From a bacterium 1xD42-67 (lineage in GTDB: Bacteria > Bacillota > Clostridia > Oscillospirales > Oscillospiraceae), in assembly GCA_003612335.1 (NCBI GenBank), contig RAYO01000017.1, positions 23,302 through 87,301 of the forward strand: a stretch of DNA of 64,000 nt. Direction: 5' to 3'. The notes beneath the pieces are model-generated. The model was given only the letters and a program-made list of their open reading frames with translations, ran no database searches and was not told the origin of the DNA. How positions within the stretch are numbered: position 1 is the stretch's first letter; each line of letters starts with the position of its first letter. Of this stretch, positions 52,276 through 61,216 are shown one piece after another. A program made the translations under genes and the position numbers.

Positions 52276-53607
52276 TCAATAGATCACCAGATACTTCTCC
52301 AGTTCCCAGCTGGACACGCGGGTCTGATACTCGTTCCACTCGTCCAGCTTGCCCTGGATGTAGTGGGTGGCCACATGCTCTCCCAGCACGTCCATGATGA
52401 GGGGATCCTTCTCCAGCTCCTCCAGGGCATCCTTCAGGGTGTCGGGCAGGCAGCGGATCCCATGCTTTTCCCGGGTGGCGTCGTCCATGGCATAGATGTC
52501 CCCAGTGATCTCCGGGGGCGGGGTCAGGTCCCGGGCGATCCCATCCAGGCCGGCCGCCAGGCAGACCGCCACTGCCAGATAGGGGTTGCAGGCGGGGTCG
52601 GGACTGCGCAGCTCCACTCGGGTGGCCTTCCCTCGGGCGGCGGGGATCCGGATCAGAGCCGACCGGTTCGAGGCGGACCAGGCCCGGTAGCGGGGGGCCT
52701 CGTGGCCGGCGCCCAGCCGCTTGTAGGAGTTGACCAGGGGGTTGGTGATGGCGGTGAAGCCCTGGACGTGCTCCAGCAGCCCGGCGATGAAGGAGTATGC
52801 CGTCCGGGACAGGCCCCGCTCCCCGTTGGAATCATAGAAGACGTTCTTCCCGTCCTTGAAGAGGGACATGTTCAGATGCATCCCGTTGCCGGCGATGTCG
52901 TAGATGGGCTTGGGCATGAAGGTGGCGTGGAGGCCGTTCTTCTGGGCGATGCTCTTGGCGGTGAGCTTGAAGGTCATGATCTTGTCGGCGCCGTCCAGGG
53001 CGTCGTTATATTTGAAATCGATCTCGTGCTGAGCCACAGCGCATTCGTGGTGGCTGGCCTCGATCTCGAAGCCCATCTTCTCCAGATTCAGACAGATCTC
53101 CTGGCGGGTAGACTCGCCGTGGTCCAGTGGGCCCAAGTCGAAGTAGGCGGCCTCGTCCTTGGTGTGAGTGGTGGCCCGGCCGTACTCGTCGGTCTCGAAG
53201 AGGAAGAACTCCAGCTCCGGGCCGATATTGAACACGTCGTAGCCCATGGACTCCGCCCGGCGCAGGACCCGGCGCAGCACTCCCCGGGGGTCGCCCACGA
53301 AGGGGGTGCCGTCGGTGTTGTACACGTCGCAGAACATACGGGCCACCTTGCCCCCTGCCACCTTCTCGGGGAGGATGAGGAAGCTGTCCAGGTCCGGGTA
53401 CAGACACTGATCCGACTCGTGGATCCGGGTGAAGCCCTCGATGGAGGAACCGTCGAACATGACCTGGTCGTTCACCGCCTTTTCCACCTGGGAGGCAGTG
53501 ATGGCCACGTTCTTCATCTGTCCGAAAATATCTGTGAACTGCATCCGGATGAACTCGATATCGTTCTCCCGGACTAGACGGATGATGTCTTCTTTTGAAT
53601 AGCCCAT
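52276..53607 (-). CDS. glnA: Glutamine synthetase, type I
   Basis: A 443-residue GSI-alpha enzyme assimilating ammonia. Seen are MFDGSSIEGF, the metal and glutamate residues in YNTDGTPFVGDPRGVLRRVL and FFLFETDEYG, NGMHLNMSLFKDGKN, and PLVNSYKRLGAGHEAPRYRAW followed by NRSALIRIPAARG. It has no adenylylation loop tyrosine, as expected for Gram-positive feedback-inhibited enzymes. I prefer the ATG at 53605-53607; a TTG two codons upstream is possible. The gene is divergent from lysA with a short shared regulatory gap. Confidence 0.96.
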   Translation of the reverse strand: MGYSKEDIIRLVRENDIEFIRMQFTDIFGQMKNVAITASQVEKAVNDQVMFDGSSIEGFTRIHESDQCLYPDLDSFLILPEKVAGGKVARMFCDVYNTDGTPFVGDPRGVLRRVLRRAESMGYDVFNIGPELEFFLFETDEYGRATTHTKDEAAYFDLGPLDHGESTRQEICLNLEKMGFEIEASHHECAVAQHEIDFKYNDALDGADKIMTFKLTAKSIAQKNGLHATFMPKPIYDIAGNGMHLNMSLFKDGKNVFYDSNGERGLSRTAYSFIAGLLEHVQGFTAITNPLVNSYKRLGAGHEAPRYRAWSASNRSALIRIPAARGKATRVELRSPDPACNPYLAVAVCLAAGLDGIARDLTPPPEITGDIYAMDDATREKHGIRCLPDTLKDALEELEKDPLIMDVLGEHVATHYIQGKLDEWNEYQTRVSSWELEKYLVIY

Positions 53608-53642
53608 ATGCAAAAGCCCTCTCTTTCCTGATATCGGCTATA

Positions 53643-53710
53643 AGTATCGCACCCCCAGGCCGGTATTGTCAAGGAATTTTATTGACAAATCGACGCAAAT
53701 TAGATACACT
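53643..53710. promoter_or_regulatory. Divergent glnA/lysA promoters
   Basis: For lysA: TTGACA (53682-53687) and TACACT (53705-53710), spacing 17. For glnA on the minus strand: TTGACA (53667-53672) and GATACT (53643-53648), spacing 18. The two -35 boxes are back to back, ten bases apart, so the two transcripts may compete. No GlnR-type box (TGTNAN7TNACA) was obvious. Confidence 0.75.
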
Positions 53711-53751
53711 GTCTGTTGACTTATAGACAGAAAAAGGAGCTGACCCTACCT

Positions 53752-55011
53752 ATGAAAACGCCCTTCGTCACCCTGGAACAGCTCCAGGAGATCGTCAAGG
53801 ACCACCCCACCCCCTTCCACCTCTACGACGAGAGGGGCATCCGGGCCAACGCCCGGGCCCTGCGGCAGGCTTTTGCGTGGGACCCCAACTTCAAGGAACA
53901 CTTCGCCGTCAAAGCCACCCCCAACCCCCAGATCCTGAAGATCCTCCGGGAGGAGGGCTGCGGCGTGGACTGCTCCTCCCTCACCGAGCTGATGATGTCC
54001 CAGCGGTGCGGCTTCTCCGGGGAAGAGATCATGTTCTCCTCCAACGACACCCCCGCCGAGGAGTTCGCCCTGGCCGACCGGCTGGGGGCCATCATCAACC
54101 TGGACGACATCACCCATATCGACTTTTTGAAGAGAACGATCGGTCATATCCCCAAAAAGATATCCTGCCGGTACAATCCTGGCGGCACCTTCGCCCTGGG
54201 GGAGAGCGAGGAGGGCTTCCAGGTGATGGACAAGCCCGGCGACGCCAAATACGGCATGACCCGTCCCCAGATGACCGAGGCTTTCCGCCGCCTGAAGGAG
54301 CTGGGGGCAGAGGAGTTCGGGATCCACGCCTTCCTGGCCTCCAACACCCTGTCCAACGACTACTATCCCGCCCTGGCCGCCATCCTCTTTCGCCTGGCGG
54401 CAGAGCTGAAGGAGGAGACGGGCTGTCACATCACCTTCATCAACCTCTCCGGCGGCGTGGGCGTGCCTTACCGCCCCGAGCAGCCCGCCAACGACATCGC
54501 CGTCATCGGCGAGGGGGTCCGCCGGGCCTATGAAGAGATCCTGATCCCTGCCGGCATGGGGGACGTGGCCATCCACACCGAGCTGGGCCGGTTCATGCTG
54601 GCCCCCTACGGTCATCTGGTCACCCGGGCCCTCCACGAGAAGCACACCCACAAGGAATATATCGGCGTGGATGCCTGCGCCGCCGACCTGATGCGCCCGG
54701 CGATCTACGGGGCCTACCACCACATCACCGTCATGGGCAAGGAGGGGGCCCCCTGCGACCACAGATACGACGTCACCGGCGCTCTGTGTGAGAACTGCGA
54801 CAAATTCGCTGTAGACCGGATGCTGCCTCAGATCCAGATCGGCGACCTGCTGGTCATCCATGACACCGGCGCCCACGGCCACGCCATGGGCTACCAGTAC
54901 AACGGCCGTCTGCGCTCCGCCGAGGTCCTCCTCCAGGAAGACGGCTCCGCCCGCCTCATCCGCCGGGCCGAGACCCCCGAGGACTACTTCGCCACCGCCA
55001 TCTGGGACTAA
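53752..55011 (+). CDS. lysA: Diaminopimelate decarboxylase
   Basis: A 419-residue PLP enzyme of the alanine-racemase fold. The PLP lysine is in FKEHFAVKATPNPQIL; the HGxx block is present as FGIHAFLASNTL and the phosphate-binding glycines as LSGGVGVPY. The C-terminal barrel has IHTELGRFMLAPYG, the cysteine of the active site in ALCENCDKFAVDRMLP, and IGDLLVIHDTGAHGHAMGYQYNG. It decarboxylates meso-DAP to lysine. AAGGAG lies twelve bases upstream of the ATG, rather far. Confidence 0.95.
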   Translation: MKTPFVTLEQLQEIVKDHPTPFHLYDERGIRANARALRQAFAWDPNFKEHFAVKATPNPQILKILREEGCGVDCSSLTELMMSQRCGFSGEEIMFSSNDTPAEEFALADRLGAIINLDDITHIDFLKRTIGHIPKKISCRYNPGGTFALGESEEGFQVMDKPGDAKYGMTRPQMTEAFRRLKELGAEEFGIHAFLASNTLSNDYYPALAAILFRLAAELKEETGCHITFINLSGGVGVPYRPEQPANDIAVIGEGVRRAYEEILIPAGMGDVAIHTELGRFMLAPYGHLVTRALHEKHTHKEYIGVDACAADLMRPAIYGAYHHITVMGKEGAPCDHRYDVTGALCENCDKFAVDRMLPQIQIGDLLVIHDTGAHGHAMGYQYNGRLRSAEVLLQEDGSARLIRRAETPEDYFATAIWD

Positions 55012-55051
55012 AGTCCCGTCCCTCAGACCCCAGATCCTCCTCCACAGGACC

Positions 55052-55084
55052 GATCCCGCCCTGCCAACTTGGCAGGGCGGGATC
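55052..55084. terminator. Bidirectional terminator between lysA and ftsZ
   Basis: GATCCCGCCCTGCC (55052-55065) pairs perfectly over 14 bp with 55071-55084 around AACTT. It ends the convergent lysA and ftsZ transcripts. Confidence 0.85.
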
Positions 55085-55087
55085 CAT

Positions 55088-56227
55088 TCATCTTTTTTTG
55101 CTGAAGATCCGCTCCAGGATGTCCCAATCGTCGTCGTTGACCGTGGCTTTCTCCTGGGGGGGGACGGGGGCGGGCTCAAGCGGCGTCTCAGGCTGAGCAG
55201 GGACCTCCGCTGCAGGGACGGGAGCGGGAGCGGGGGCAGCCTCCTTCTTCTGCTGAGGGAAGGGGGCGGTCTGGTTCTCGGCAAAGCCGGTGGCGATGAC
55301 AGTGACCCGAATCTCGTCCTCCAGCTCCTCGTCGAAGGTGGCGCCAAAGATGATGTTGTCGGTCTGAGCCGCCTCGCCCACCATGTTGGCGGCGGTCTCC
55401 ACCTCTTCCAGGCCGATGTCCAGGGAACCGGCCACATTGACCAGCACCCCCGTCGCACCACTGATGGCGGTCTCCAGCAGGGGGCTGGACACGGCCATCC
55501 GGGCGGCCTCCTCGGCCTTGTTCTTCCCGGCCGCCCGGCCCACGCCCATGTGGGCCCGGCCGGCGTCCTTCATCACGGAGGACACGTCGGCAAAGTCCAG
55601 ATTGATGAACCCGGCCACATTGATCAGATCGGAGATGGATCTGACGGCCTGGAGCAGCACATCATCGGCGATCTCGAAGGCGTTGACCAGAGTGATCTTC
55701 TGATCGCTGGCCAGCTTCAGCCGCTCGTTGGGGATGATGACCAGGGAATCCACCTTGTCCCGCAGCTCGGCGATCCCCGCCTCGGCCTGGCGCATCCGCC
55801 GCGCCCCCTCGAACTTGAAGGGCTTGGTGACCACGCCTACAGTAAGTACGCCCAGCTCCTTGGCCACGTCGGCCACGATGGGGGCTGCGCCGGTGCCGGT
55901 CCCGCCGCCCATACCGGCGGTGATGAAGACCATATCGGTGTTCTCCAGCACCTCGGTGATCTGCTTGCGGTTCTCCTCGGCGGACTTGCGGCCGATCTCG
56001 GGATTGGCGCCCGCGCCCTGCCCGTTGGTCAGCTTCTCTCCGATCTGGATCTTGACTGTCGCGCTGGAGGTCATCAGCGCCTGCTTGTCCGTGTTGATAG
56101 CGATGAACTCAACGCCCTCGGTCCCGGTCTGCACCATCCGGTTGACCACGTTGTTGCCGCCGCCGCCCACACCGATCACTTTGATGTTGACCACGCTGTC
56201 AGGGCCCATATCTAATCCGAACGGCAT
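55088..56227 (-). CDS. ftsZ: Cell division GTPase FtsZ
   Basis: A 379-residue tubulin homologue forming the Z-ring. [16 protein letters not shown] and the GTP-binding [15 protein letters not shown] are intact, with the synergy-loop block [18 protein letters not shown] giving the catalytic aspartates. The linker (about 315-365) is rich in alanine and proline, and the C-terminal peptide is [15 protein letters not shown], close to the usual binding tail. AGGAGG precedes the ATG. It is the last gene of the wall cluster and has its own promoter; ftsA is not upstream. Confidence 0.97.
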   Translation of the reverse strand: MPFGLDMGPDSVVNIKVIGVGGGGNNVVNRMVQTGTEGVEFIAINTDKQALMTSSATVKIQIGEKLTNGQGAGANPEIGRKSAEENRKQITEVLENTDMVFITAGMGGGTGTGAAPIVADVAKELGVLTVGVVTKPFKFEGARRMRQAEAGIAELRDKVDSLVIIPNERLKLASDQKITLVNAFEIADDVLLQAVRSISDLINVAGFINLDFADVSSVMKDAGRAHMGVGRAAGKNKAEEAARMAVSSPLLETAISGATGVLVNVAGSLDIGLEEVETAANMVGEAAQTDNIIFGATFDEELEDEIRVTVIATGFAENQTAPFPQQKKEAAPAPAPVPAAEVPAQPETPLEPAPVPPQEKATVNDDDWDILERIFSKKR

Positions 56228-56307
56228 ATCTTTCCTCCTATGTGAACGCAGGGCCCGCGCCCAGGGATCTGCGGGCTCTTTTTCGTATTGAATCAGGCTC
56301 ATCCTTC

Positions 56308-56336
56308 ACTATAACGCAGTTTTCAGGAGAAGTCAA
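56308..56336 (-). promoter_or_regulatory. ftsZ promoter
   Basis: On the minus strand TTGACT (56331-56336) and TATAGT (56308-56313), spacing 17, lie about 80 bases before the ftsZ ATG, in the 198-base gap after ftsQ. Confidence 0.8.
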
Positions 56337-56425
56337 GAGCAAATCGCCCATCCGACGAAACTTTCCATAAATCTCTGTCCCTTCCTCGATAAAGGGCCGG
56401 GATCCGCCCCGACAGGGCACAGATC

Positions 56426-57265
56426 TCATGACGCAGGGGCATACACTGCGTCATAGCCGCTTTGAGTCAGGTCGATGGAGCCGGCAGCGTCCACGCTGTA
56501 CTTCTCCTCGATCTGGAGGCGCACCGTCTCCATGAGCCGCAGGTCGTAGCTGAAGTCAGCGTTGAGCTTCATCTTCACATCGAACCGGTCCAGATACCGC
56601 AAAGTCAGCTGGGTGGAGCTGAGCCGGACAGCGGACACCTGACCGGTCAGCCCCGCCTCCTGCACCGCCTCCAGCAGGGAGGTCAAAGCGCTCAGCTTGG
56701 TCCCCTCTGACTTGGGCACCTCCACCATATCCCCCGCCTGGGGGGCCACCGGGGCCAGCCCGGTGACAGCGATCGCCCGGCTGTCCGCCGGGGCAGGCTC
56801 CAGCAGCTTGCCCTTCACATTGATGAGCCAGGGCTCCTGGGCCAGGGCCTCCCCCTTCGAGTCCTCTGCCGCCAGCTCCTCCCGGGCGGCGGCGGCATGG
56901 TCCGCCTCCGGAACCAGGAGCTGGGCTACCGCCTCCCACTCGGTCACTTTGATGACGATGGTGCTGGGCAGCGCGCGGTCGATGGTCAAGTCGCCGATAT
57001 AGGGCAGGCTGGTGCGGATGTTCCGGTCGATCTTCACCTTATTCAGGCCATACAGGTTGTCGCCCATCTTGATCCCAGAGGCCGCCAGGATCTCCTCCTG
57101 GGAGTAGCGCAGGTTGCCGGAGATCGTCACGGCCTCCACCCGGAAGAACACCGTGGCCCCCACTGTCAGCGCCACCCCCACCGCCAGGAGACACAGCAGC
57201 TTGAACAGCGGCCCGAACCGGGCCCTGTTCCTCCTCCGTGTCCTGCTTCGGCTGCGTCTTGCCAT
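56426..57265 (-). CDS. ftsQ: Cell division protein FtsQ/DivIB
   Basis: A 279-residue single-pass protein. A very basic cytosolic start (ARRSRSRTRRRNRARFG) is followed by one helix (about 20-40), then a POTRA domain (about 44-113, FRVEAVTISGNLRYSQEEIL, GDNLYGLNKVKIDRNIRTSLPYIGDLTIDRALPSTIVIKV). The beta domain follows (to about 260), interrupted by an alanine/glutamate-rich insertion (about 120-140). It bridges FtsB/FtsL to the wall synthase. The gene is 32 bases after murA. Confidence 0.92.
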   Translation of the reverse strand: MARRSRSRTRRRNRARFGPLFKLLCLLAVGVALTVGATVFFRVEAVTISGNLRYSQEEILAASGIKMGDNLYGLNKVKIDRNIRTSLPYIGDLTIDRALPSTIVIKVTEWEAVAQLLVPEADHAAAAREELAAEDSKGEALAQEPWLINVKGKLLEPAPADSRAIAVTGLAPVAPQAGDMVEVPKSEGTKLSALTSLLEAVQEAGLTGQVSAVRLSSTQLTLRYLDRFDVKMKLNADFSYDLRLMETVRLQIEEKYSVDAAGSIDLTQSGYDAVYAPAS

Positions 57266-57297
57266 AGGTCATCTCCTCTGTGTCCCGCGGGCGGGCG

Positions 57298-58557
57298 TCA
57301 TGGTATCTCTCTGATCTCCGCCCCCAGTGCCCTCAGTTCCCGGTCCAGGGCCTGATAGCCTCGGCGGATGTGGCGCAGCTCCGACACCTGGGTGGTCCCT
57401 TCGGCCCCCAGACCGGCCACCACCAGGGCGGCGCCTCCCCGCAGGTCGGTGGAGCGGACGGCGGCCCCGTGGAGCCGCCCCACGCCGGAGACCATCGCGG
57501 CCCGGCCGGCGATCTGGATGTCGGCGCCCATGCGGCGCAGCTCATCCACATGCCGGTAGCGGCTGTCGAAGATGTTCTCCACGAAGAGGGTGGCCCCCCT
57601 GCCCCCCGCCAGGGCGGCCATGAGGATCGCCTGAGCGTCGGTGGGGAAGCCGGGATAGGGAGCGGTGCGCACCGGACCGATCCCCCCCAGGGGGGCGCGG
57701 CTGGTCAGCCCGATCCAGTCCGGTCCAGTATGTACCGTACAGCCCGCCTCCTCCAGACAGGAGAGGACAGCGGTGAGGGCATCCGGCGCGGTCCCGGTCA
57801 CTTGGATCTCCCCGCCGGCGGCGGCGCAGCCGCACAGATAGGTGGCCGCAGCGATCCGGTCCCCCATCACCCAGTGCTCCGCAGAGTGGAGGGGCACGCC
57901 CCCCTGGACCAAGATCGCAGAGGTCCCCGCCCCTGTCACCTGGGCCCCTGCGGCCTGGAGGAATTTTTGGAGGTCCACGATCTCCGGTTCCCTGGCCCCG
58001 CCCACGATGGTGGTCAGTCCAGGAGACCCGCAGGCAGCCAGCATAGCGTTCTCCGTAGCCCCCACGCTGGGGATGGACAGGCAGATCTCCCGGCCGTGCA
58101 GCCCCTCCCGGCAGCGGCAGCAGCACAGGGCTCCCTGCTCCTCCCGGATCTCGGCGCCCAGGGCCCGGAGGGCGGACAGATGCAGGTCGATAGGCCGGGG
58201 CCCCAGCTCACAGCCCCCGGGATAGGACAGCTCCGCCGTCCCCAGCCGGGCCAGCAGCGCCCCCAGGAAGATCACCGAGGACCGCATCTCCCGCATCAGG
58301 TGTTCTGGGATGTCCCAGCGGATCAGAGCGGAGGCGTCAACGATGACGGTATCTCCCTCCCGGTCGGCCCGGCAGCCCAGCAGCCGCAGGATGTCCAGGG
58401 TGGCGGACACATCGGACAGATCGGGACAGTTGTGGATCGTACACTGCCCAGGGACCAGCAGGCAGGCGGCCAGGATGGGCAGGACGCTGTTCTTCGCGCC
58501 GTGGACGGCCAGAGACCCGCACAGGGGACGTCCGCCCTGGATCTCGTAATGACTCAT
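57298..58557 (-). CDS. murA: UDP-N-acetylglucosamine 1-carboxyvinyltransferase MurA
   Basis: A 419-residue enzyme adding enolpyruvate to UDP-GlcNAc, the first committed wall step. The start GGRPLCGSLAVHGAKNSVLP has the catalytic K-N pair, and the active cysteine, the fosfomycin target, is in YPGGCELGPRPIDLHLSAL. PGFPTDAQAILMAA and IFDSRYRHVDELRRMGADI are family blocks. GGAGG lies seven bases before the ATG. It sits inside the wall cluster between murG and ftsQ, where many Firmicutes have murB. Confidence 0.95.
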   Translation of the reverse strand: MSHYEIQGGRPLCGSLAVHGAKNSVLPILAACLLVPGQCTIHNCPDLSDVSATLDILRLLGCRADREGDTVIVDASALIRWDIPEHLMREMRSSVIFLGALLARLGTAELSYPGGCELGPRPIDLHLSALRALGAEIREEQGALCCCRCREGLHGREICLSIPSVGATENAMLAACGSPGLTTIVGGAREPEIVDLQKFLQAAGAQVTGAGTSAILVQGGVPLHSAEHWVMGDRIAAATYLCGCAAAGGEIQVTGTAPDALTAVLSCLEEAGCTVHTGPDWIGLTSRAPLGGIGPVRTAPYPGFPTDAQAILMAALAGGRGATLFVENIFDSRYRHVDELRRMGADIQIAGRAAMVSGVGRLHGAAVRSTDLRGGAALVVAGLGAEGTTQVSELRHIRRGYQALDRELRALGAEIREIP

Positions 58558-58684
58558 AGGATAGCCTCCAGATCGTTTGGATTCGGAGCATCCTATGCAG
58601 AACGGCGATCGGCTGTGAGCAGGGGCCGGCGTCCCGACGATACAGGGCCGCCACGGCGGGGCGTCAGGAGGCCGCCCCCTGCAT

Positions 58685-59803
58685 TCACTTCATGATCTCC
58701 CTCAATGTCTCATAGATCTTCTCCCCGGCGTTCGGGACAGCCATCGCCTTGAGCGCGGCTGACATCCTTTCCCGGCGGTCCCGCTCCCGGAGGAGGAGGG
58801 CGGCCTCGTCATAGAGGGCATCCTCTCCGCAGTCGGCCTCCCGCAGGAGGACCGCAGCCCCCTGATCGGACAGGACCCTGGCGTTCTTCTCCTGGTGGTT
58901 GGCGGTGACGTTGGGGGAGGGCACCAGCACGGCGGGCTTGGCGATGGCGGTGAGCTCCGAGATGGTGGAGGCCCCAGCCCGGCAGAGCACCAGGTCGGCG
59001 GCGGCCATGATCAGGGGCATGTCATAGATATACTCCCGGACCTCCACCCCGTTGTCCCCCAGCTTCAGGCCCCGGCGGAGCAGCTCCTCCTGCATCCAGG
59101 GGAAGTCCCGGCCGGCGCCGTGGACGTGCCGCCAGGGGGCGCCCTCATAGCACTCCTTCGCGATGAAGCCCACCATCCTCTGATTCATCACCTCGGCCCC
59201 CAGAGAGCCCCAGTAGGACAGCAGCAGGGGCCGGTCGTCGGTGAAGCCCAGCTTGGCCCGGGCCTCCTCTCTGGTATACCGGAAGAACTCCCCCCGCACC
59301 GGGGTGCCCGTGACCACCACCTTCATCCGGTCCTCATAGTGCTCCCGGCTCTCCTCGAAGCCCACCATCACCCGGTCCACCACCTTAGACAGGGCCTTGG
59401 TGGTCAGCCCGGGGACCGCGTTGGACTCGTGGACGGCGGTGGGGATCCCCCGGCGCGCCGCCTCATTGACCACGGGGAAAGAGGCGTACCCTCCGGTGCC
59501 CACCACCAGGTCGGGCTCGAAGTCGTCCAAGATGGCCCTGGCCTGCTTTTGGGACCTGCGCATGTTCACCAGCGTCCCCAGGTTGTGGGCGATGTCGGCG
59601 GGGGCGAAGGAGCGGCGGAAATTGGTGATGGTCACCGTCTGGATCTGATAGCCCTCCTTGGGCACCAGCTTGTTCTCCATGCCCCCGTCCGCCCCCACGA
59701 AGAGGATCCGGCAGCCCGGATGCCTCTCCTGGAAGATATGGGCCAGGGCCACCGCCGGGTTCACATGTCCGGCGGTGCCGCCGCAGGTAAATAAGACGTT
59801 CAT
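58685..59803 (-). CDS. murG: Undecaprenyl-PP-MurNAc-pentapeptide GlcNAc transferase MurG
   Basis: A 372-residue GT-B glycosyltransferase that turns lipid I into lipid II. The motifs FTCGGTAGHVNPAVALA and TGGYASFPVVNEAARRGIPTAVHESNAVPG are the canonical N-domain loops. The C-domain shows LLLSYWGSLGAE and LVLCRAGASTISELTAIAKPAVLVPSPN with the UDP-GlcNAc site. I place the start at 59801-59803, behind GAGGTG; an upstream start three codons earlier is possible. Confidence 0.96.
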   Translation of the reverse strand: MNVLFTCGGTAGHVNPAVALAHIFQERHPGCRILFVGADGGMENKLVPKEGYQIQTVTITNFRRSFAPADIAHNLGTLVNMRRSQKQARAILDDFEPDLVVGTGGYASFPVVNEAARRGIPTAVHESNAVPGLTTKALSKVVDRVMVGFEESREHYEDRMKVVVTGTPVRGEFFRYTREEARAKLGFTDDRPLLLSYWGSLGAEVMNQRMVGFIAKECYEGAPWRHVHGAGRDFPWMQEELLRRGLKLGDNGVEVREYIYDMPLIMAAADLVLCRAGASTISELTAIAKPAVLVPSPNVTANHQEKNARVLSDQGAAVLLREADCGEDALYDEAALLLRERDRRERMSAALKAMAVPNAGEKIYETLREIMK

Positions 59804-59854
59804 ATCTAACACCTCACGCTTGGGGATCGGGACCTCTTTCCCAGGGGCAGCCGA

Positions 59855-61081
59855 TCAGTCTTTCCGGGGGGCCGGGATCTGCCTCGATATGCTCAGCACC
59901 ATCCCCATCTCCCCCAATTGTATCATCAGCGCGGTGCCGCCGTAGCTGAAGAAGGGCAGCGAGATCCCGGTATTGGGGATCAGGCCGGTGATCACGCCGA
60001 TGTTCAGGAACACCTGAGCGGCAAGCAGGGTGATGATCCCCACGATGGTCAGCATCCCGAATTTGTCCCGGGCATGGAGGGCCAGCCAATAGCCCCGGAG
60101 GATCAGCAGGGAGAAGAGGAAGAGGATCAAAAAGGCCCCCACCAGTCCCAGCTCCTCCACCACGATGGTAAAGATCATATCGTTCTCCGGCTCAGGGACG
60201 AATCCATATTTCTGTCCGCTCTCCCCCAGTCCCCGGCCCAGCAGGCCGCCGGAGGCGATGGAGTAGATGCCCTGCCGGAACTGGTATCCGCCGCCCTGGG
60301 AATCCGCCCCCCAGGGGTCCCTCCAGAGCTCCAGCTTCCGGGTGAGGTAGGGGGTCTGGGTGGCGATGATCCACAGTCCCAGCCCGCCGAAGGCCCCCGC
60401 CCCGAAGAACCACTTCAGACTGATCCCGGAGACCAGCACCACAGAGGCCCCGCCCAGCAGGATCAGGATCGTGCCCGACATATGGGGCTCGAAGACCACC
60501 AGCACCAGCACCAGCAGCATGACCGCCCCATAGGGCACCAGCTCCAGGAACCCGATCTGTTCCAGCTTGTTCAGGACCCGCCCTGTGGTGGTCCGTTTGG
60601 TGAATCGGCGCTGCTTCTCCGTGTCCCGCTTACAAAGCCGGGCGGCGAAGAAGAGCACCACCGCCACCTTGGCGATCTCAGAGGGCTGGAAGGTGGGGCC
60701 CGCCACCAGGAACACATTCAGCCACCGGTTCACCCCGTTGATCTCCACACCGAGGGGGGTGTAGCACAGAGCCAGCAGGATGATAGAGACGGCCAGCAGG
60801 AGGGGGGCCATCCAGCGAAAGCGCTGGTAATTGATCTTAGAGACGATGTACATGCCTCCAAGTCCTGCTGCAGCGTAGGCCGCCTGGTGCTGGATGTAGT
60901 AGTAGGGGTTATTCAAGACCGGCTTGGTGGAGTCCCGGAAGGCGGTGTAGTAGGAGGCGGAGAAGAGCATCACCAGCCCGATCCCCAACAGCAGCACCAC
61001 CAGCATGAGGAAGGGGAGATCCAGCGGCCCCCGGGCCAGCTGCTCCTCCATGGTCAGGTCGCGTTTCGCTTTGCGGGCCAA
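59855..61081 (-). CDS. ftsW: Lipid II polymerase FtsW (SEDS family)
   Basis: A 408-residue SEDS glycosyltransferase with ten predicted helices. Diagnostic loops include LGVEINGVNRWLNV, FQPSEIAKVA, VVLVVFEPHMSGTILI with the catalytic-site acidic residue, the long outer loop with YQFRQGIYSIASGGLLGRGLGESGQKYGFVPEPENDMIF, and the final NTGISLPFFSYGGTAL. The start is TTG at 61079-61081, supported by AAGGAGG eight bases upstream. By context it is FtsW/SpoVE and not RodA. Confidence 0.94.
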   Translation of the reverse strand: MARKAKRDLTMEEQLARGPLDLPFLMLVVLLLGIGLVMLFSASYYTAFRDSTKPVLNNPYYYIQHQAAYAAAGLGGMYIVSKINYQRFRWMAPLLLAVSIILLALCYTPLGVEINGVNRWLNVFLVAGPTFQPSEIAKVAVVLFFAARLCKRDTEKQRRFTKRTTTGRVLNKLEQIGFLELVPYGAVMLLVLVLVVFEPHMSGTILILLGGASVVLVSGISLKWFFGAGAFGGLGLWIIATQTPYLTRKLELWRDPWGADSQGGGYQFRQGIYSIASGGLLGRGLGESGQKYGFVPEPENDMIFTIVVEELGLVGAFLILFLFSLLILRGYWLALHARDKFGMLTIVGIITLLAAQVFLNIGVITGLIPNTGISLPFFSYGGTALMIQLGEMGMVLSISRQIPAPRKD

Positions 61082-61115
61082 AGGCTTTCCCTCCTTTTAC
61101 GGGATCCTTACACCG

Positions 61116-61193
61116 TGTAGGGCAAGGGCTCTGCCCTTGCCTCTTGACAGAGACGGCGACCCGATCGAGCAAGAGCAGAGCCCTTGCCCTACA
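61116..61193. repeat. Perfect 19-bp inverted repeat between mraY and ftsW
   Basis: TGTAGGGCAAGGGCTCTGC (61116-61134) pairs perfectly with 61175-61193; the next six or so bases pair with one mismatch. The central 40 bases are AT-poor. It lies in the 135-base gap between two genes of the wall cluster and looks like a mobile palindromic repeat or a partial attenuator. Confidence 0.65.
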
Positions 61194-61216
61194 TCACGGA
61201 TATAGGAAGTATTCTT

